Assembly (NCBI RefSeq): GCF_000172555.1
Contig: NZ_ABOX02000003.1
Span: forward strand, 1-64,000
Reading direction: 5' to 3'
Source of the DNA: Pedosphaera parvula Ellin514
GTDB lineage: Bacteria; Verrucomicrobiota; Verrucomicrobiia; Limisphaerales; Pedosphaeraceae
DNA: 64,000 nucleotides
In this document: piece after piece, positions 31,163 to 39,837 of the stretch
Position numbering within the stretch: the stretch's first letter is position 1
Layout of the letters: the number at the start of each line of letters is the position of its first letter
Program-made: the position numbers and the translations under genes
Notes under the pieces: model-generated
What the model was told of the DNA's origin: nothing
What the model saw: only the letters and a program-made list of their open reading frames with translations
Database searches by the model: none

Positions 31163-31858
31163 TTAGGATTTTGAAGATGAAGATGGAAGATGCGCCCGAA
31201 CACCCGCAGCCGCGAAAGTGATAAGACGTTGAATCTGCTCCTCGATATCAACGCAATTTTTGACCCAATTCGGGGCAAGCTGATCCATGGTCAGAAGACA
31301 GTGATGCAACGCCCCCACGGTAAAATGCAGTCGCCAGAAAACATCATCTCCAGCCAGCGAGGGAACCGCGCGCTTCATGGCGGCATCAAAACGTTCCATC
31401 AATGGCTGAAATTGTTTCAGCATAAATTTTTCCAGATTTACATTCGGCTCAGCGAGACAGCGTCCCATCAATTTGCAAAAATTAAGCCCGCCTTGCTCAG
31501 GATTCTGCGCCTGTTCGAAAGCCGGCCTGATGAAACTGTCCAGCACCTCCTCAACCTTCAAAGGCTTCCTGCCTGTCGCTTTCTCCAAAACGTCCAGTTG
31601 CGCCAGTCGCGCCCGGTTCAAAGGCGTCAACCGTCGCTCAAACACCTCCGCAATCAAGGCTTCCTTGGTGCCAAAGTGATAATTGATCGCACCCAGGTTG
31701 ACTTCCGCCGCCTGCGTAATGTCGCGAACCGACACCGCTTCCAAGCCCTTCTCTGCGAAGAGCCGCTCGGCAGTGTCGAGCACCCGCTTACGGGTTTCTG
31801 AATGGGATTCGCTCCCACCACCGACGCTGGCATGCTTTAGCTGAATTCTGACATTCAT
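31163..31858 (-). CDS. TetR family repressor of the efflux operon
   Basis: A 231-residue regulator. The N-terminal helix-turn-helix is VSVRDITQAAEVNLGAINYH followed by FGTKEALIAEVF (about residues 42-75), giving the DNA-binding domain. The C-terminal ligand/dimer domain resembles those of the CecR/YbiH-like group. It is the first gene of the efflux operon, three bases before the adaptor gene, and its start codon lies inside a palindrome (31856-31869), which suggests autoregulation. The ligand is unknown. Confidence 0.92.
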   Translation of the reverse strand: MNVRIQLKHASVGGGSESHSETRKRVLDTAERLFAEKGLEAVSVRDITQAAEVNLGAINYHFGTKEALIAEVFERRLTPLNRARLAQLDVLEKATGRKPLKVEEVLDSFIRPAFEQAQNPEQGGLNFCKLMGRCLAEPNVNLEKFMLKQFQPLMERFDAAMKRAVPSLAGDDVFWRLHFTVGALHHCLLTMDQLAPNWVKNCVDIEEQIQRLITFAAAGVRAHLPSSSSKS

Positions 31859-31882
31859 ACGAACGTATGAAACATACGTATG
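31856..31882. promoter_or_regulatory. Double palindrome, probable TetR operator
   Basis: Two adjoining palindromes: CATACG-AA-CGTATG (31856-31869) and CATACGTATG (31873-31882), three bases apart. The half-site CATACG is thus present four times. The first overlaps the tetR start codon. Bound repressor would block transcription of the efflux operon and could also affect the plus-strand gene at 32051. Confidence 0.75.
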
Positions 31883-32050
31883 AAATATTTTGGGTCAATC
31901 TTTTTAATTCACCTGGTTATTTGCCCGCTCTGGGTGATTCTCCTCCTGAACAATTCTGCCTGCGCACGCGTCTTCTCAATCGTGATGTCGAATATTTTAT
32001 CCTTGTCCTCCTGCGCCTCTCCCCTTATGGGGTTTCAGCGATTTATAACC

Positions 32051-32734
32051 ATGAGTGACGCGAAGTATTTAAAAGGCTCCTGCCAACACTGCGATAACCA
32101 CATCGAATTCCCCGCTGAAGCCGCTGGTTCAGTCGTCGATTGTCCCCATTGCGGCAACCACGTCCGCCTGGTCGCGCCCGCCACTCCCATAACAAAATCC
32201 GACACGCCCGTTTCGCCCGACCTCGCCCCCCGTAAAAGTTCCCGGCTAATCGCTCTTTCTGGCATCCTCGGTGCACTAATCTTTTTGGTTGTCCTCGTGA
32301 TTGGCTGGTTTATGTGGAAGCACCGGCAAACCACCACCACCCCCGTCGCGCCTGCGGTCGTTGCCACCGGTTCAAACGAAGCCAGTTCAACTGCCACTGT
32401 CCCTGGCCCGGAAACCAATGCGATTTCAAATCCCACGGTCATCAATAAAAAAGCCAAATCCATTTCGGATCTCACCGTCGGCGAAATCAAACTCGAAAAA
32501 ACCAAGGGCAGCAGCCTCGTCTATGCCACCGGCACCCTCAAAAATGATTCCGACTACCAACGCTTCGGCGTTCGTCTTGAACTGGATATCCTCAATGCCA
32601 ACGGTAAAAACCTTGGCACCGCACAGGATTACATCACCGTCATAGAACCCCGCCACGACTGGCAATTCCGCGCCCTCGTAGTCGATTCCAAAGCCACCTC
32701 TGCAAAGGTCCACTCGATCAAGGAAGAGGAATAA
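32051..32734 (+). CDS. Zinc-ribbon, single-TM, FxLYD-like domain protein (paralogue)
   Basis: A 227-residue paralogue of the gene at 6858, with the same length. One zinc ribbon (CQHC and CPHC, residues 11-38) is present; the second ribbon of the other copy is missing. A membrane segment lies at about 68-92 (LIALSGILGALIFLVVLVIG), followed by a threonine/alanine linker, then the C-terminal beta domain (SISDLTVGEIKLEKTKGSSL onwards) with the same spacing as in the paralogue (KSISDLTVGE against KSINDLKIGN). The frame is open to 31880, but that extension has no match in the paralogue. Function unknown. Confidence 0.75.
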   Translation: MSDAKYLKGSCQHCDNHIEFPAEAAGSVVDCPHCGNHVRLVAPATPITKSDTPVSPDLAPRKSSRLIALSGILGALIFLVVLVIGWFMWKHRQTTTTPVAPAVVATGSNEASSTATVPGPETNAISNPTVINKKAKSISDLTVGEIKLEKTKGSSLVYATGTLKNDSDYQRFGVRLELDILNANGKNLGTAQDYITVIEPRHDWQFRALVVDSKATSAKVHSIKEEE

Positions 32735-32760
32735 TCGCGCCTCTCAGTTTAAAATGCACG

Positions 32761-32786
32761 CGCCGCCTTCAGTATGGAAGGCGGCG
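32761..32786 (+). terminator. Terminator after the zinc-ribbon gene
   Basis: Nine-base-pair stem CGCCGCCTT / AAGGCGGCG with an eight-base loop, 26 bases after the stop; only a short TTT follows. Confidence 0.6.
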
Positions 32787-32823
32787 TTTACGCAGATTCA
32801 CTTATGACAGGATTGCGAAGCTC

Positions 32824-33274
32824 TCAGTCCTCTTCTTCTTCATCATCTTCGTCCTCATGTTCATCTTCCTCTGCACCAATTGCGAGATGATCACCGCGCG
32901 CTCTTCAACTCGGCAACAGCTTTGGACACATGGGCGGGAGCATAGCCTTTTGTCTTCGCAATAATGCTGCCGAACCAGACCCAAAAGGCGCAGCACAGCA
33001 ACAGAATCGGCCAGCGGGTTAGTCGCGAAGCAATCATGAAGCACCAAAGCGTCACGAAGGTAATGAACACTTCAACGATCAGGAGATAAAAAATTTCTGG
33101 GATTGGATGATGAAGCAACTGCCACAGTTGCGTTTTATCGTAACCATGCCGGTTCAGAACCCATACCGACTGTATGCAGGCGGCAAGCAAGGAAACAAAG
33201 AGCGACATCGCTCCGACAGAAACAAGTTCCCTCCAGCATAAAGCTCTACGTCGACTCGATTGGCTGCCATCCAT
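32824..33274 (-). CDS. Small three-TM membrane protein, possibly with a frameshifted acidic tail
   Basis: The intact frame (33274 to 32891, 127 residues) has a basic N-terminus and three membrane segments at about residues 18-36, 58-80 and 85-106. No family is recognised. Directly after its stop, in a neighbouring frame, comes HLAIGAEEDEHEDEDD followed by EEEED and a stop at 32824. Removing one G of the coding-strand GG at about 32899-32900 joins the two and gives 149 residues with a strongly acidic tail, a sensible end for a small membrane protein. Either the gene ends at 32891, or one extra base hides the tail. Confidence 0.55.
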
Positions 33275-33332
33275 TTGCCATAAGACTGAGCTTTTGGCCC
33301 GGCGTTGTCAATCTGGCCATGACTCAGAATGA

Positions 33333-34340
33333 TTAGGAAATCTTCACCACTATCTTCCCGAAATGCGCTCCGGTTTCCATGTATTTCAGCGCTTGTGGTA
33401 ATTCCTCAAAACGAAACACCTTGTCCACCACGGGACGCAACTGGCTCTGTTCAATCGCCCGGTTCATCGCTTCAAACATCTCGCGTGACCCAACATAAAT
33501 GCCCTGCACCCGCACACTCTTCATCAAAATCGGAATGGGGTTTACCTCACCTCCGCCGGTCAACACGCCAATCAACGCAATATGTCCGCCCGCGCAAACT
33601 GCTCGCAACGATTTCGCCAATGTCCCCGCGCCGCCCACTTCCACTATATGGTCCACGCCCGTCTTGTGTGTAAGTCCCCGCGCTTTCTCCTCCCAATCCG
33701 GTGTCGTTTTATAGTTGATCAACTCGTCCGCACCCAACTTCTTCGCCCGTTCTAATTTGTCATCACTGCTCGAAGTAATAATCACCCGTGCGTTGTGCAA
33801 CTTCGCAAATTGTAACGCAAACAATGAGACCCCGCCTGTCCCCTGCAACAGCACGGTATCTCCTGCCTTCACCCGGCCCGAAACCATCACCGCATTCCAC
33901 GCCGTCACTGCTGCACACGGCAATGTCGCCGCTTCCTCATCGGTCAAATGCTTTGGCACCTGCACCAACCCATCCTCGTCAAACAGGACATACTCCGCAG
34001 CTACCCCATTAATTGCACCGCCTAAAGCCGAGTCCGCCACTTCGTCACTCACACCTCCGGCGAGCCAGCGCTGCATAAAAATTCCACACACCCGATCTCC
34101 CACCTTCACGCGCTTCGCTCCCGGCCCAACCTCCACCACCTCGCCAACCCCATCTGACAAGGGAACAAGTGGCATCTTCAGCTTGGGATTATAATGCCCC
34201 TTCACCATCATCAAATCGCGAAAGTTCAGCGAGACTGCCCGCATCTTCACCAATGCCTGTCCTGCCGCAGGTTTTGGCATGGGCCGTTCCGCCATTGCCA
34301 ACGATTCCAATCCAAATTTTTGAATCTCAAAAGCCTTCAT
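33333..34340 (-). CDS. Zinc-type alcohol dehydrogenase / quinone oxidoreductase-like MDR protein
   Basis: A 335-residue medium-chain dehydrogenase/reductase. The N-terminal GroES-like domain has MVKGHYNPKLKMPLVPLSDG and GVGEVVEVG; the Rossmann domain has the nucleotide motif GTGGVSLFALQFA and a region typical of NADPH binding. Catalytic-zinc cysteine and histidine ligands are not evident, so a zinc-independent quinone-reductase-like activity is likely. It stands alone between a convergent small gene and a divergent GNAT gene. Substrate unknown. Confidence 0.88.
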   Translation of the reverse strand: MKAFEIQKFGLESLAMAERPMPKPAAGQALVKMRAVSLNFRDLMMVKGHYNPKLKMPLVPLSDGVGEVVEVGPGAKRVKVGDRVCGIFMQRWLAGGVSDEVADSALGGAINGVAAEYVLFDEDGLVQVPKHLTDEEAATLPCAAVTAWNAVMVSGRVKAGDTVLLQGTGGVSLFALQFAKLHNARVIITSSSDDKLERAKKLGADELINYKTTPDWEEKARGLTHKTGVDHIVEVGGAGTLAKSLRAVCAGGHIALIGVLTGGGEVNPIPILMKSVRVQGIYVGSREMFEAMNRAIEQSQLRPVVDKVFRFEELPQALKYMETGAHFGKIVVKIS

Positions 34341-34499
34341 GGTTCCCTTTCTTCCAATGTGGTTGACTACTGCCGCCGGTAACTTTCAGCAGGAACAGAC
34401 AAACAGCAAATGAAAAGGAGTTCTCATGCAGACGGGATTCAACCGCGCCTGATTAATCGCTTCTCCAATATTTGTTCTCCTGCTATCTCTCTCACTGGC

Positions 34500-35213
34500 A
34501 TGTCACAGTACAAAAACCATCTCGATCAGCCAATCAGCTTTCCCCTGCCGAACTGGCAGGCGCCGCCATATCCTTTGCGCGAACCCATGCAAGGCCGCTT
34601 TTGCCGTTTGGAGCCACTTAATCCCGATCTTCACGGCCCTTCCCTCTTCGCGGCTTGCTCGCTTGACCTGGAAAACAGGATGTGGACCTATCTCCCTTAC
34701 GGTCCCTTCGAAACATTTGAGGCCTACCACAACTGGATGGTCGCCACTTACACGGGCAACGACCCGCTCTGTTTTACTATCATTGATCAAAAACTCCACC
34801 GCCCGGTCGGCATGGCCGCTTATCTCCGCATTACACCCGCCGCTGGTTCCATCGAAGTCGGTCACGTACAATTCTCTCCTCTTCTGCAACGCACTCCCGC
34901 CGCTACCGAGGCCATGTATCTCATGATGGAGCGTGCCTTCTCTCTCGGTTACCGTCGGTACGAATGGAAATGCGACACTCTCAATGCTCCGTCCCGCGCA
35001 GCCGCACAGCGTCTCGGTTTTCAATTCGAAGGCATCTTTCGCCAGGCCGTGGTCGTTAAGGGGCGCAACCGCGATACCGCCTGGTTCTCCATCATTGATT
35101 CCGAATGGCCCATCCTTCAGCAAGCCTTCACGCGTTGGCTTAATCCCGACAACTTCGACCAGCAGGGAAATCAAAAAAGCCGGTTGTCAGACTTTCAACA
35201 GGCTACAGGTTAA
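34500..35213 (+). CDS. GNAT family N-acetyltransferase
   Basis: A 237-residue acetyltransferase of the RimJ/RimL-like (Acetyltransf_3) type. Landmarks are GRFCRLEPLNPDLHGPSLF, PVGMAAYLRITPAAGSIEVG, and the acetyl-CoA region with EAMYLMMERAFSLGYRRYEW and NAPSRAAAQRLGFQFEGIFR. The frame is open to 34410, but ATG 34500 fits the family start. These enzymes often modify protein N-termini, amino acids or small amines; the substrate is unknown. It is preceded by a short gap with the divergent MDR gene. Confidence 0.85.
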   Translation: MSQYKNHLDQPISFPLPNWQAPPYPLREPMQGRFCRLEPLNPDLHGPSLFAACSLDLENRMWTYLPYGPFETFEAYHNWMVATYTGNDPLCFTIIDQKLHRPVGMAAYLRITPAAGSIEVGHVQFSPLLQRTPAATEAMYLMMERAFSLGYRRYEWKCDTLNAPSRAAAQRLGFQFEGIFRQAVVVKGRNRDTAWFSIIDSEWPILQQAFTRWLNPDNFDQQGNQKSRLSDFQQATG

Positions 35214-35312
35214 CTTGCTGTCCTGCCAATGACGCTCTGCATTGGAGAGGGACCCACCCCAGACCAGCGGCCCGGGCATTGCTTGCCTTACCGCTGCACT
35301 TTGGTCCCAAGC

Positions 35313-36316
35313 TCACAAAATCTTCATCGGCACAACTGTATAAAGTTCTTCTCGAGACCTTTTTCCCGTCTTGCCTTGTGAGTAAAAATGAAAAGTCTCG
35401 TCTATGCTTGAATCAATTTTCCAAGTTTGGCGTGTTCCGCTCCCATGATAAATTATCGTGCCGTCACCTTTGGTGATGACGGTCTCCACAAAATCACTTT
35501 GTAAAAAATTTTCCCATGAAAACGCGACCGACTTCCCATCCGCCGACTTCACAGCCTTGATCTCCAAAGGTGGTGCCAGTTCCAACTCGGAGATCTGCTC
35601 CGGATTCTCAGCCGCGCGGCCATAGCCTGAATCCTCTGTCCAACCCTGCTTGTAATGACTCGCGCCTGTCTTAAATGCTGTCGTGCATCCCAAATATTAT
35701 AATTCGTATTCACCTCCAGGATTTGTGCCAGTTTAATTGCGACCGCGATTGCACCCGCGTTTTGAGATGTATCGGCAGGCCGGTTTCCATGCGCTGGCAA
35801 AAAATCGAAAAACTCCAACCCCGGGCCATGCGTGCATTCGTTTTTGCCTTCTCCACCGCCAACCACGATCGCGGAAAATAAACGCGGAGGCGTATCTTTA
35901 TACGCACTTTTCTCTCCTGCCGACAATGCACTGGAATTGTGTGCGAGGACCACCGCGATGCCATTCACCACCGCTCTGTCCCATTCCTCCTTGAAGTCAT
36001 ACAAGCCGTTCGTTTCCGCGCGAGGCGCGAGCACTGTCATTAAGTTGTATCTCCTTTCAATCGCCTCCGAGACAATCGATTTGTAATCCGGCACTCCTTT
36101 CACCACCTCGACAGGAGGAGCATTTGTGATGGGCTTAATGCTCGGAATGCGCGACCTGAACTCCAGGTCGCATTTCCATCTCGGCATGGCTTCCCGAAAG
36201 GCTTTGTAACCTTGCCGCAGGAACAAATCATCGCGTGTCAGCGTTCCCACGATGAGACAGCTCAGGTCTGTGTGATTCGCCAGTCCCGTAACCCGCCGAC
36301 TGTTGAAAGTTTCCAT
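35313..36316 (-). pseudogene. Subtilase-like (S8) protein, catalytic part degenerate, frame broken once
   Basis: The C-terminal half of a peptidase S8 fold can be recognised: EWDRAVVNGIAVVLAHNSSA, then FSAIVVGGGEGKN, THGPGLEFFDFLPAHG, DTSQNAGAIAVAIKLAQIL and YNIWDARQHLRQ. The catalytic-Ser region reads DTSQ instead of GTSQ, and no Asp or His catalytic segment is visible upstream. The frame breaks at CC 35665-35666 on the plus strand; with one more base, HLRQ-GASHYKQGWTEDSGYGR aligns without gaps to the neighbouring paralogue and the protein is 334 residues. The last domain ends with a YTVVP segment. The gene is probably a decaying copy; the upstream neighbour is its closest relative. Confidence 0.5.
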
Positions 36317-36394
36317 TCTGGAAGTCTCTCCCGATTTATTTTTGGACCAGAACTTGAATTCTTCATCCCCTCCTTATCGCTGACCCAGGTAAAG

Positions 36395-37363
36395 TTAGTG
36401 CCGTGCTTCGTAGATAATTTGACCATTCTTGCGCGCGATTACCGTGGCCGCAAAATCGCTCTGCAAAAAATTCCTCCAGGTAAACTTCACCTTGCGATTA
36501 TCAGGCGATTTCGCCCCCCAAAATCCAACCGGCGCTCCCGGAAAAAGGTTCGTGACGACCGTGCTTTCATTCACCCGGCCAAAGCCTTCTGCCTCCGACC
36601 AACCCTGCGCAAAACGGCTGCCTGCCTGTCGCAAATGCTCACGGGCATCCCAAATGTTGTACTCCGAATGCGCATCCAAAATCCTGGCAAATTTCGCTGC
36701 CACGGCCTGGTTGGCCCAGCTTTCAGCCGCATCCTCAAACTGCCCGCCGGAAAATGACTTCGGCAAAGCATCGTAAAGTTCAAGGCTCTCCCCATGGCTG
36801 TAATAATTCACGGTGGTGCCCCCACCCACGGCCACAGCGGCTTTCAATCCTACAGGATCATTATACCTTACATGGGTGTTGTTATAATGCGGCGCAAACG
36901 GCATCATGCCGTTGTCCACTGCCGCCCCCCAAAAAGCCATTGATTGCCCCGCCGCCATGTTTTGCATCACAATCCTATAACCAAGCCGATGTGTTCCGAT
37001 ATACCTGAACAATTCTTCAAACGACGTGGTTTCCGGGTTCATCCCCAGTTTCTTCATCAAGTCCCACGATAGATCACACGTCCACCCTTTCCTGGGATCA
37101 TTCTTCAGGTTTCCCATCAGTTTAAGAAAATTATCCTTTGCTCCCTCCGGATGAGTCGGACCTCCATTAGGATCCTTCAAGGGCAGACCTCTTCCCAGAA
37201 CGAGTGCTTTCCTTGAACTATGAACTGCGTTTGTTGAGATGCCTTTTACAGAAGCAGCGACAATCCCGTTCACTGCAAACAACGATGCAATGACCAGCCA
37301 CAGTAGCTTGCCAAAGACCGCCCGGCAGCGGGTACTCGTTCGTTCTGCTCTGTTATTTTGCAT
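36395..37363 (-). CDS. Subtilase-like protein, degenerate and C-terminally truncated
   Basis: A 322-residue protein with an N-terminal hydrophobic segment (about residues 18-37) that may be a signal peptide. The second half resembles the end of an S8 peptidase: VAVGGGTTVNYYSHGESLEL, ESWANQAVAAKFARILDAHS, YNIWDAREHLRQAGSRFAQG. The Ser is kept (ESWA), but no Asp/His pair is apparent. It ends abruptly at IIYEARH; downstream in another frame GTNFTWVSDKEG continues the expected C-terminal domain, so the end is frame-shifted by two bases near 36400. It is a tandem paralogue of the gene at 35313-36316. Probably inactive. Confidence 0.5.
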   Translation of the reverse strand: MQNNRAERTSTRCRAVFGKLLWLVIASLFAVNGIVAASVKGISTNAVHSSRKALVLGRGLPLKDPNGGPTHPEGAKDNFLKLMGNLKNDPRKGWTCDLSWDLMKKLGMNPETTSFEELFRYIGTHRLGYRIVMQNMAAGQSMAFWGAAVDNGMMPFAPHYNNTHVRYNDPVGLKAAVAVGGGTTVNYYSHGESLELYDALPKSFSGGQFEDAAESWANQAVAAKFARILDAHSEYNIWDAREHLRQAGSRFAQGWSEAEGFGRVNESTVVTNLFPGAPVGFWGAKSPDNRKVKFTWRNFLQSDFAATVIARKNGQIIYEARH

Positions 37364-37375
37364 TAACTTGAAGTT

Positions 37376-37930
37376 CTAGATGGGCCAGACCTTCCCTTTT
37401 GGCCATTCAATTGGCATACCGTCATTACCCAGCATTTTCTGAAAATCACTCAAATGTTCATCGCTATTGCGAACTTCTCTCGGCATCCGGTGTTGCTTCA
37501 AACAAAATGCCACCAACATCCCTGCTGATTCCCCAATGTTCCATTCCACCGGGTGCGATCGATAGCAACCGTTTGTAATATGCGTTACTCCCAGGTTTTT
37601 GCAGGCTGGAAGAAGGTTCTCCATCCGTTGTGGAATGAGTGCACCCAATGGAATTTGGAAAGGCACCGTACTCAGGTAAACGCCGGCATCCCCGGAACTC
37701 GTAGCATGCACATCGATGCGGTAGCTTCCAATGCCCACCGAATCCTTGAAGGGTGCTGCGGTCACTTGCTCTCTATTCAACCCGGTTTCCAGCATTCGCG
37801 CAAGTGTTGCCACGTGTTGCTCCAGAATCGTAAATTCCGCCCGTATGCGACGGCTTTCGCGAATGTAGGGATACTTTGCCAATCCATCCTCTGTTCCCAC
37901 AATCTTCGACCTCAGCCGTAATCCCTTCCA
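37376..37930 (-). pseudogene. C-terminal fragment of an FAD-dependent oxidoreductase
   Basis: Only the C-terminal third of an FAD-dependent oxidoreductase of the xanthan-lyase-associated (FAD_oxidored) type is present. It begins at the junction with GLRLRSKIVGTEDGLAKYPY and continues with IRESRRIRAEFTILEQHVA, SVGIGSYRIDVHATSSGD, PFQIPLGALIPQRMENLLPA and CYRSHPVEWNIGESAG near the end. The FAD-binding N-terminus is missing. Upstream sequence belongs to a DUF5009 gene in another frame, so a deletion joined two genes. The open frame is translated only from an internal ATG and is unlikely to make a working enzyme. Confidence 0.8.
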
Positions 37931-38336
37931 GCCAGGCCGAACGGTTTGTACATAAAGTCCAAAAAATTCCCAATAGAAAGCCTCTTTCGAGAATGGAACA
38001 CGTGACTTTGGAGATGCCTTGCTCGGTCCCTTGCGTCAGAGCCAAAGGAAAAGCCGGACCAATTGAGTAAAGGAGGAATGGGAAGTCGAGATCGACCCGT
38101 GTGGTGACAGGCAGGGTTAAGTCCACCCCATGCGTTAGCGACGGCTCCTGTGCATGATACATCCGCGCTGGAAGGGAGTTTTGATCAAATGGAAGTTGCC
38201 CGGAGAGGACCATGGCCAGAATTGCAAACGCTCTGAGTGCCTCCAATGCATAGGTACGACCTTGGGAGGTGCGCTTCGGAGTGGTAATCTCGTTTGCAAC
38301 AACCGGTCGCGGTACTGATGGAACTAAGTCAGGCAT
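37931..38336 (-). pseudogene. N-terminal fragment of a DUF5009 / acyltransferase-like membrane protein
   Basis: The frame starts at 38336 and reads RTYALEALRAFAILAMVLSG, then VDLDFPFLLYSIGPAFPLAL and SILERGFLLGIFWTL, which resemble the first two membrane segments of DUF5009 (heparan-alpha-glucosaminide acetyltransferase-like) proteins. Similarity ends at RSAWLEG near 37930, where the FAD-oxidoreductase fragment takes over in another frame; the open frame continues meaninglessly to 37773. Several substitutions in conserved positions suggest real decay. The remaining membrane helices are absent. Confidence 0.65.
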
Positions 38337-38416
38337 TTTACAACCCGACTAGTTAGCCTTAATCACACGCGATGAATCAATCAGGAACCCGTGATTGCAA
38401 CTACACTTCACTTTTC

Positions 38417-38572
38417 TTAGAACGGGGGCGGCAATCCGCGATCATCCTTGTCAACCAAGGTCTTGCCTTCCTTCCTCACCCCTTCTCCTCCCGACCTCAT
38501 GATCCGGATGTAAAAAACCCAGATACCTATTATAACAGCCAGCAATACTGGAACGAACCAAAATACATCCAT
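38417..38572 (-). CDS. Small membrane protein (51 residues)
   Basis: A short gene with an AAAGGA ribosome site seven bases before its ATG at 38572. The product starts MDVFWFVPVLLAVIIGIWVF, a single membrane segment, followed by a soluble tail rich in charged residues (GGEGVRKEGKTLVDKDDRG). It ends LPPPF at TAA 38417. The ribosome site and the membrane-plus-tail layout support a real gene. Function unknown. It is similar in design, not in obvious sequence, to the 49-residue protein at 52845. Confidence 0.7.
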   Translation of the reverse strand: MDVFWFVPVLLAVIIGIWVFYIRIMRSGGEGVRKEGKTLVDKDDRGLPPPF

Positions 38573-38593
38573 AACATTTCCTTTCTTTTCGAC

Positions 38594-39766
38594 TTAGATT
38601 TTAAATTGCTCGGCATCTCTTTTCTTAAAATCCAATCCTAATCCTGGTTTCGCAAGATTGGGGTGCAAATCCCCCTTTACTGGTTCCGCTGCTCCTTCAA
38701 AGAGCAAATGTTCAATGCGTGCGTGATCATGAAAATATTCCACGTTTCGTGCCGGCACCAACGCACAGCAGGGATGGACATGCACGGACGACGCCGTGTG
38801 TGCTGAAAGTGGTCTGCCAAACGCCTCGCAGAGGGTACCAGCATGCATAAAACCTGTAATGCCTCCGCAACGCGTGGCGTCAGCCTGCTGCACGTCCACT
38901 GCCTCCGCACTCAACATTCTTAGAAAATACGTTTGATCATACCCATATTCTCCCGCTGCAATGTCCATTCCGAAAGGTGCATGCTCCCGCACAAAACACA
39001 GGCCCTCCAAATCGTCCGAAGAAACCGGCTCTTCGAACCAGCTTACGCGGCACTCCGCAAACTGCGAGGCCCGCGCCAATGCCCCTTTGGGATGGTAAGC
39101 GCCGTTCGCATCCACAAAAAGCCCGACTGTTTCTCCAATCGCTTTTCTCGCCTCCAGCACCCTGGACGGATCTTTCTCAGAATCTCGTCCAACTTTCATT
39201 TTTACGTAGCGCAATCCCTTCTTAGCCCAGTCTTGCAATTGCCTTCTTAATTGTTCATTCGAATAAGACGTAAATCCGCCACTTCCATAGGCCGGTATGA
39301 AACCACGGACTGCTCCCAACAATTTTACCAGTGGCACACCGAGCAGACGCGCTTTCAAATCCCATAGGGCAATATCGACCGCTGATATCGCCATCGACGC
39401 GATTCCTGGCCGTCCCAAATTTCGAATGGATCTCACCATGGATTCCCAGGCTCCCGGCACATCCATTGCATTTCGACCGATGACAACCTCAGTGAGCTTC
39501 TCTTGAATTAATACACCTGTGCTTTCGCTTGCATAACTGAAGCCCAGTCCCTTTGTCCTCCCCGCAAATGCCTCTACCAGAATCATCGTCGTGGATGTCC
39601 ACTCCATGGTGCCATCGGACTCGGGACCATCGGTGGGAATCTTATAGGCTGAAACCTGAAGCTTGCGGATGTTTGGAAAATCTTTGGAAGACGCCTTTTC
39701 AAACATTCTCTGTTCTGAATTGCGAGAAATCTTCACGAATGAGGAAAACAATCTGGTCGTTGTCAA
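38594..39766 (-). CDS. Mandelate racemase / muconate lactonizing (enolase superfamily) enzyme
   Basis: A 390-residue enolase-superfamily enzyme. The N-terminal capping domain (about 35-155) includes GLGFSYASESTGV. In the barrel, KMKVGRDSEKDPSR carries the KxK base region, LFVDANGAYHP the first metal Asp, SWFEEPVSSDD the metal Glu, and AAGEYGYDQTYF the third ligand. HTASSVHVHP near 325-335 fits the second-base His region of the mandelate racemase group. Family members dehydrate or racemise sugar acids; the substrate is not predictable. An internal ATG at 39706 (MFEKASSKDFPN) is an alternative start that drops 20 poorly conserved residues. Confidence 0.88.
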   Translation of the reverse strand: MTTTRLFSSFVKISRNSEQRMFEKASSKDFPNIRKLQVSAYKIPTDGPESDGTMEWTSTTMILVEAFAGRTKGLGFSYASESTGVLIQEKLTEVVIGRNAMDVPGAWESMVRSIRNLGRPGIASMAISAVDIALWDLKARLLGVPLVKLLGAVRGFIPAYGSGGFTSYSNEQLRRQLQDWAKKGLRYVKMKVGRDSEKDPSRVLEARKAIGETVGLFVDANGAYHPKGALARASQFAECRVSWFEEPVSSDDLEGLCFVREHAPFGMDIAAGEYGYDQTYFLRMLSAEAVDVQQADATRCGGITGFMHAGTLCEAFGRPLSAHTASSVHVHPCCALVPARNVEYFHDHARIEHLLFEGAAEPVKGDLHPNLAKPGLGLDFKKRDAEQFKI

Positions 39767-39837
39767 TTGACCTGTTTAAAAAATCCGTTACTCCGCTGGT
39801 TCGCTCCAGAGGGGTCTTCACCTCATGCGCGGCCACA

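Noticed and set aside
32802-33047. Minus-strand frame ending in a basic stretch beside the small membrane gene
   Set aside because: It is an alternative frame of the acidic segment, and its Lys/Met-rich end is the frameshifted reading of GAN repeats.
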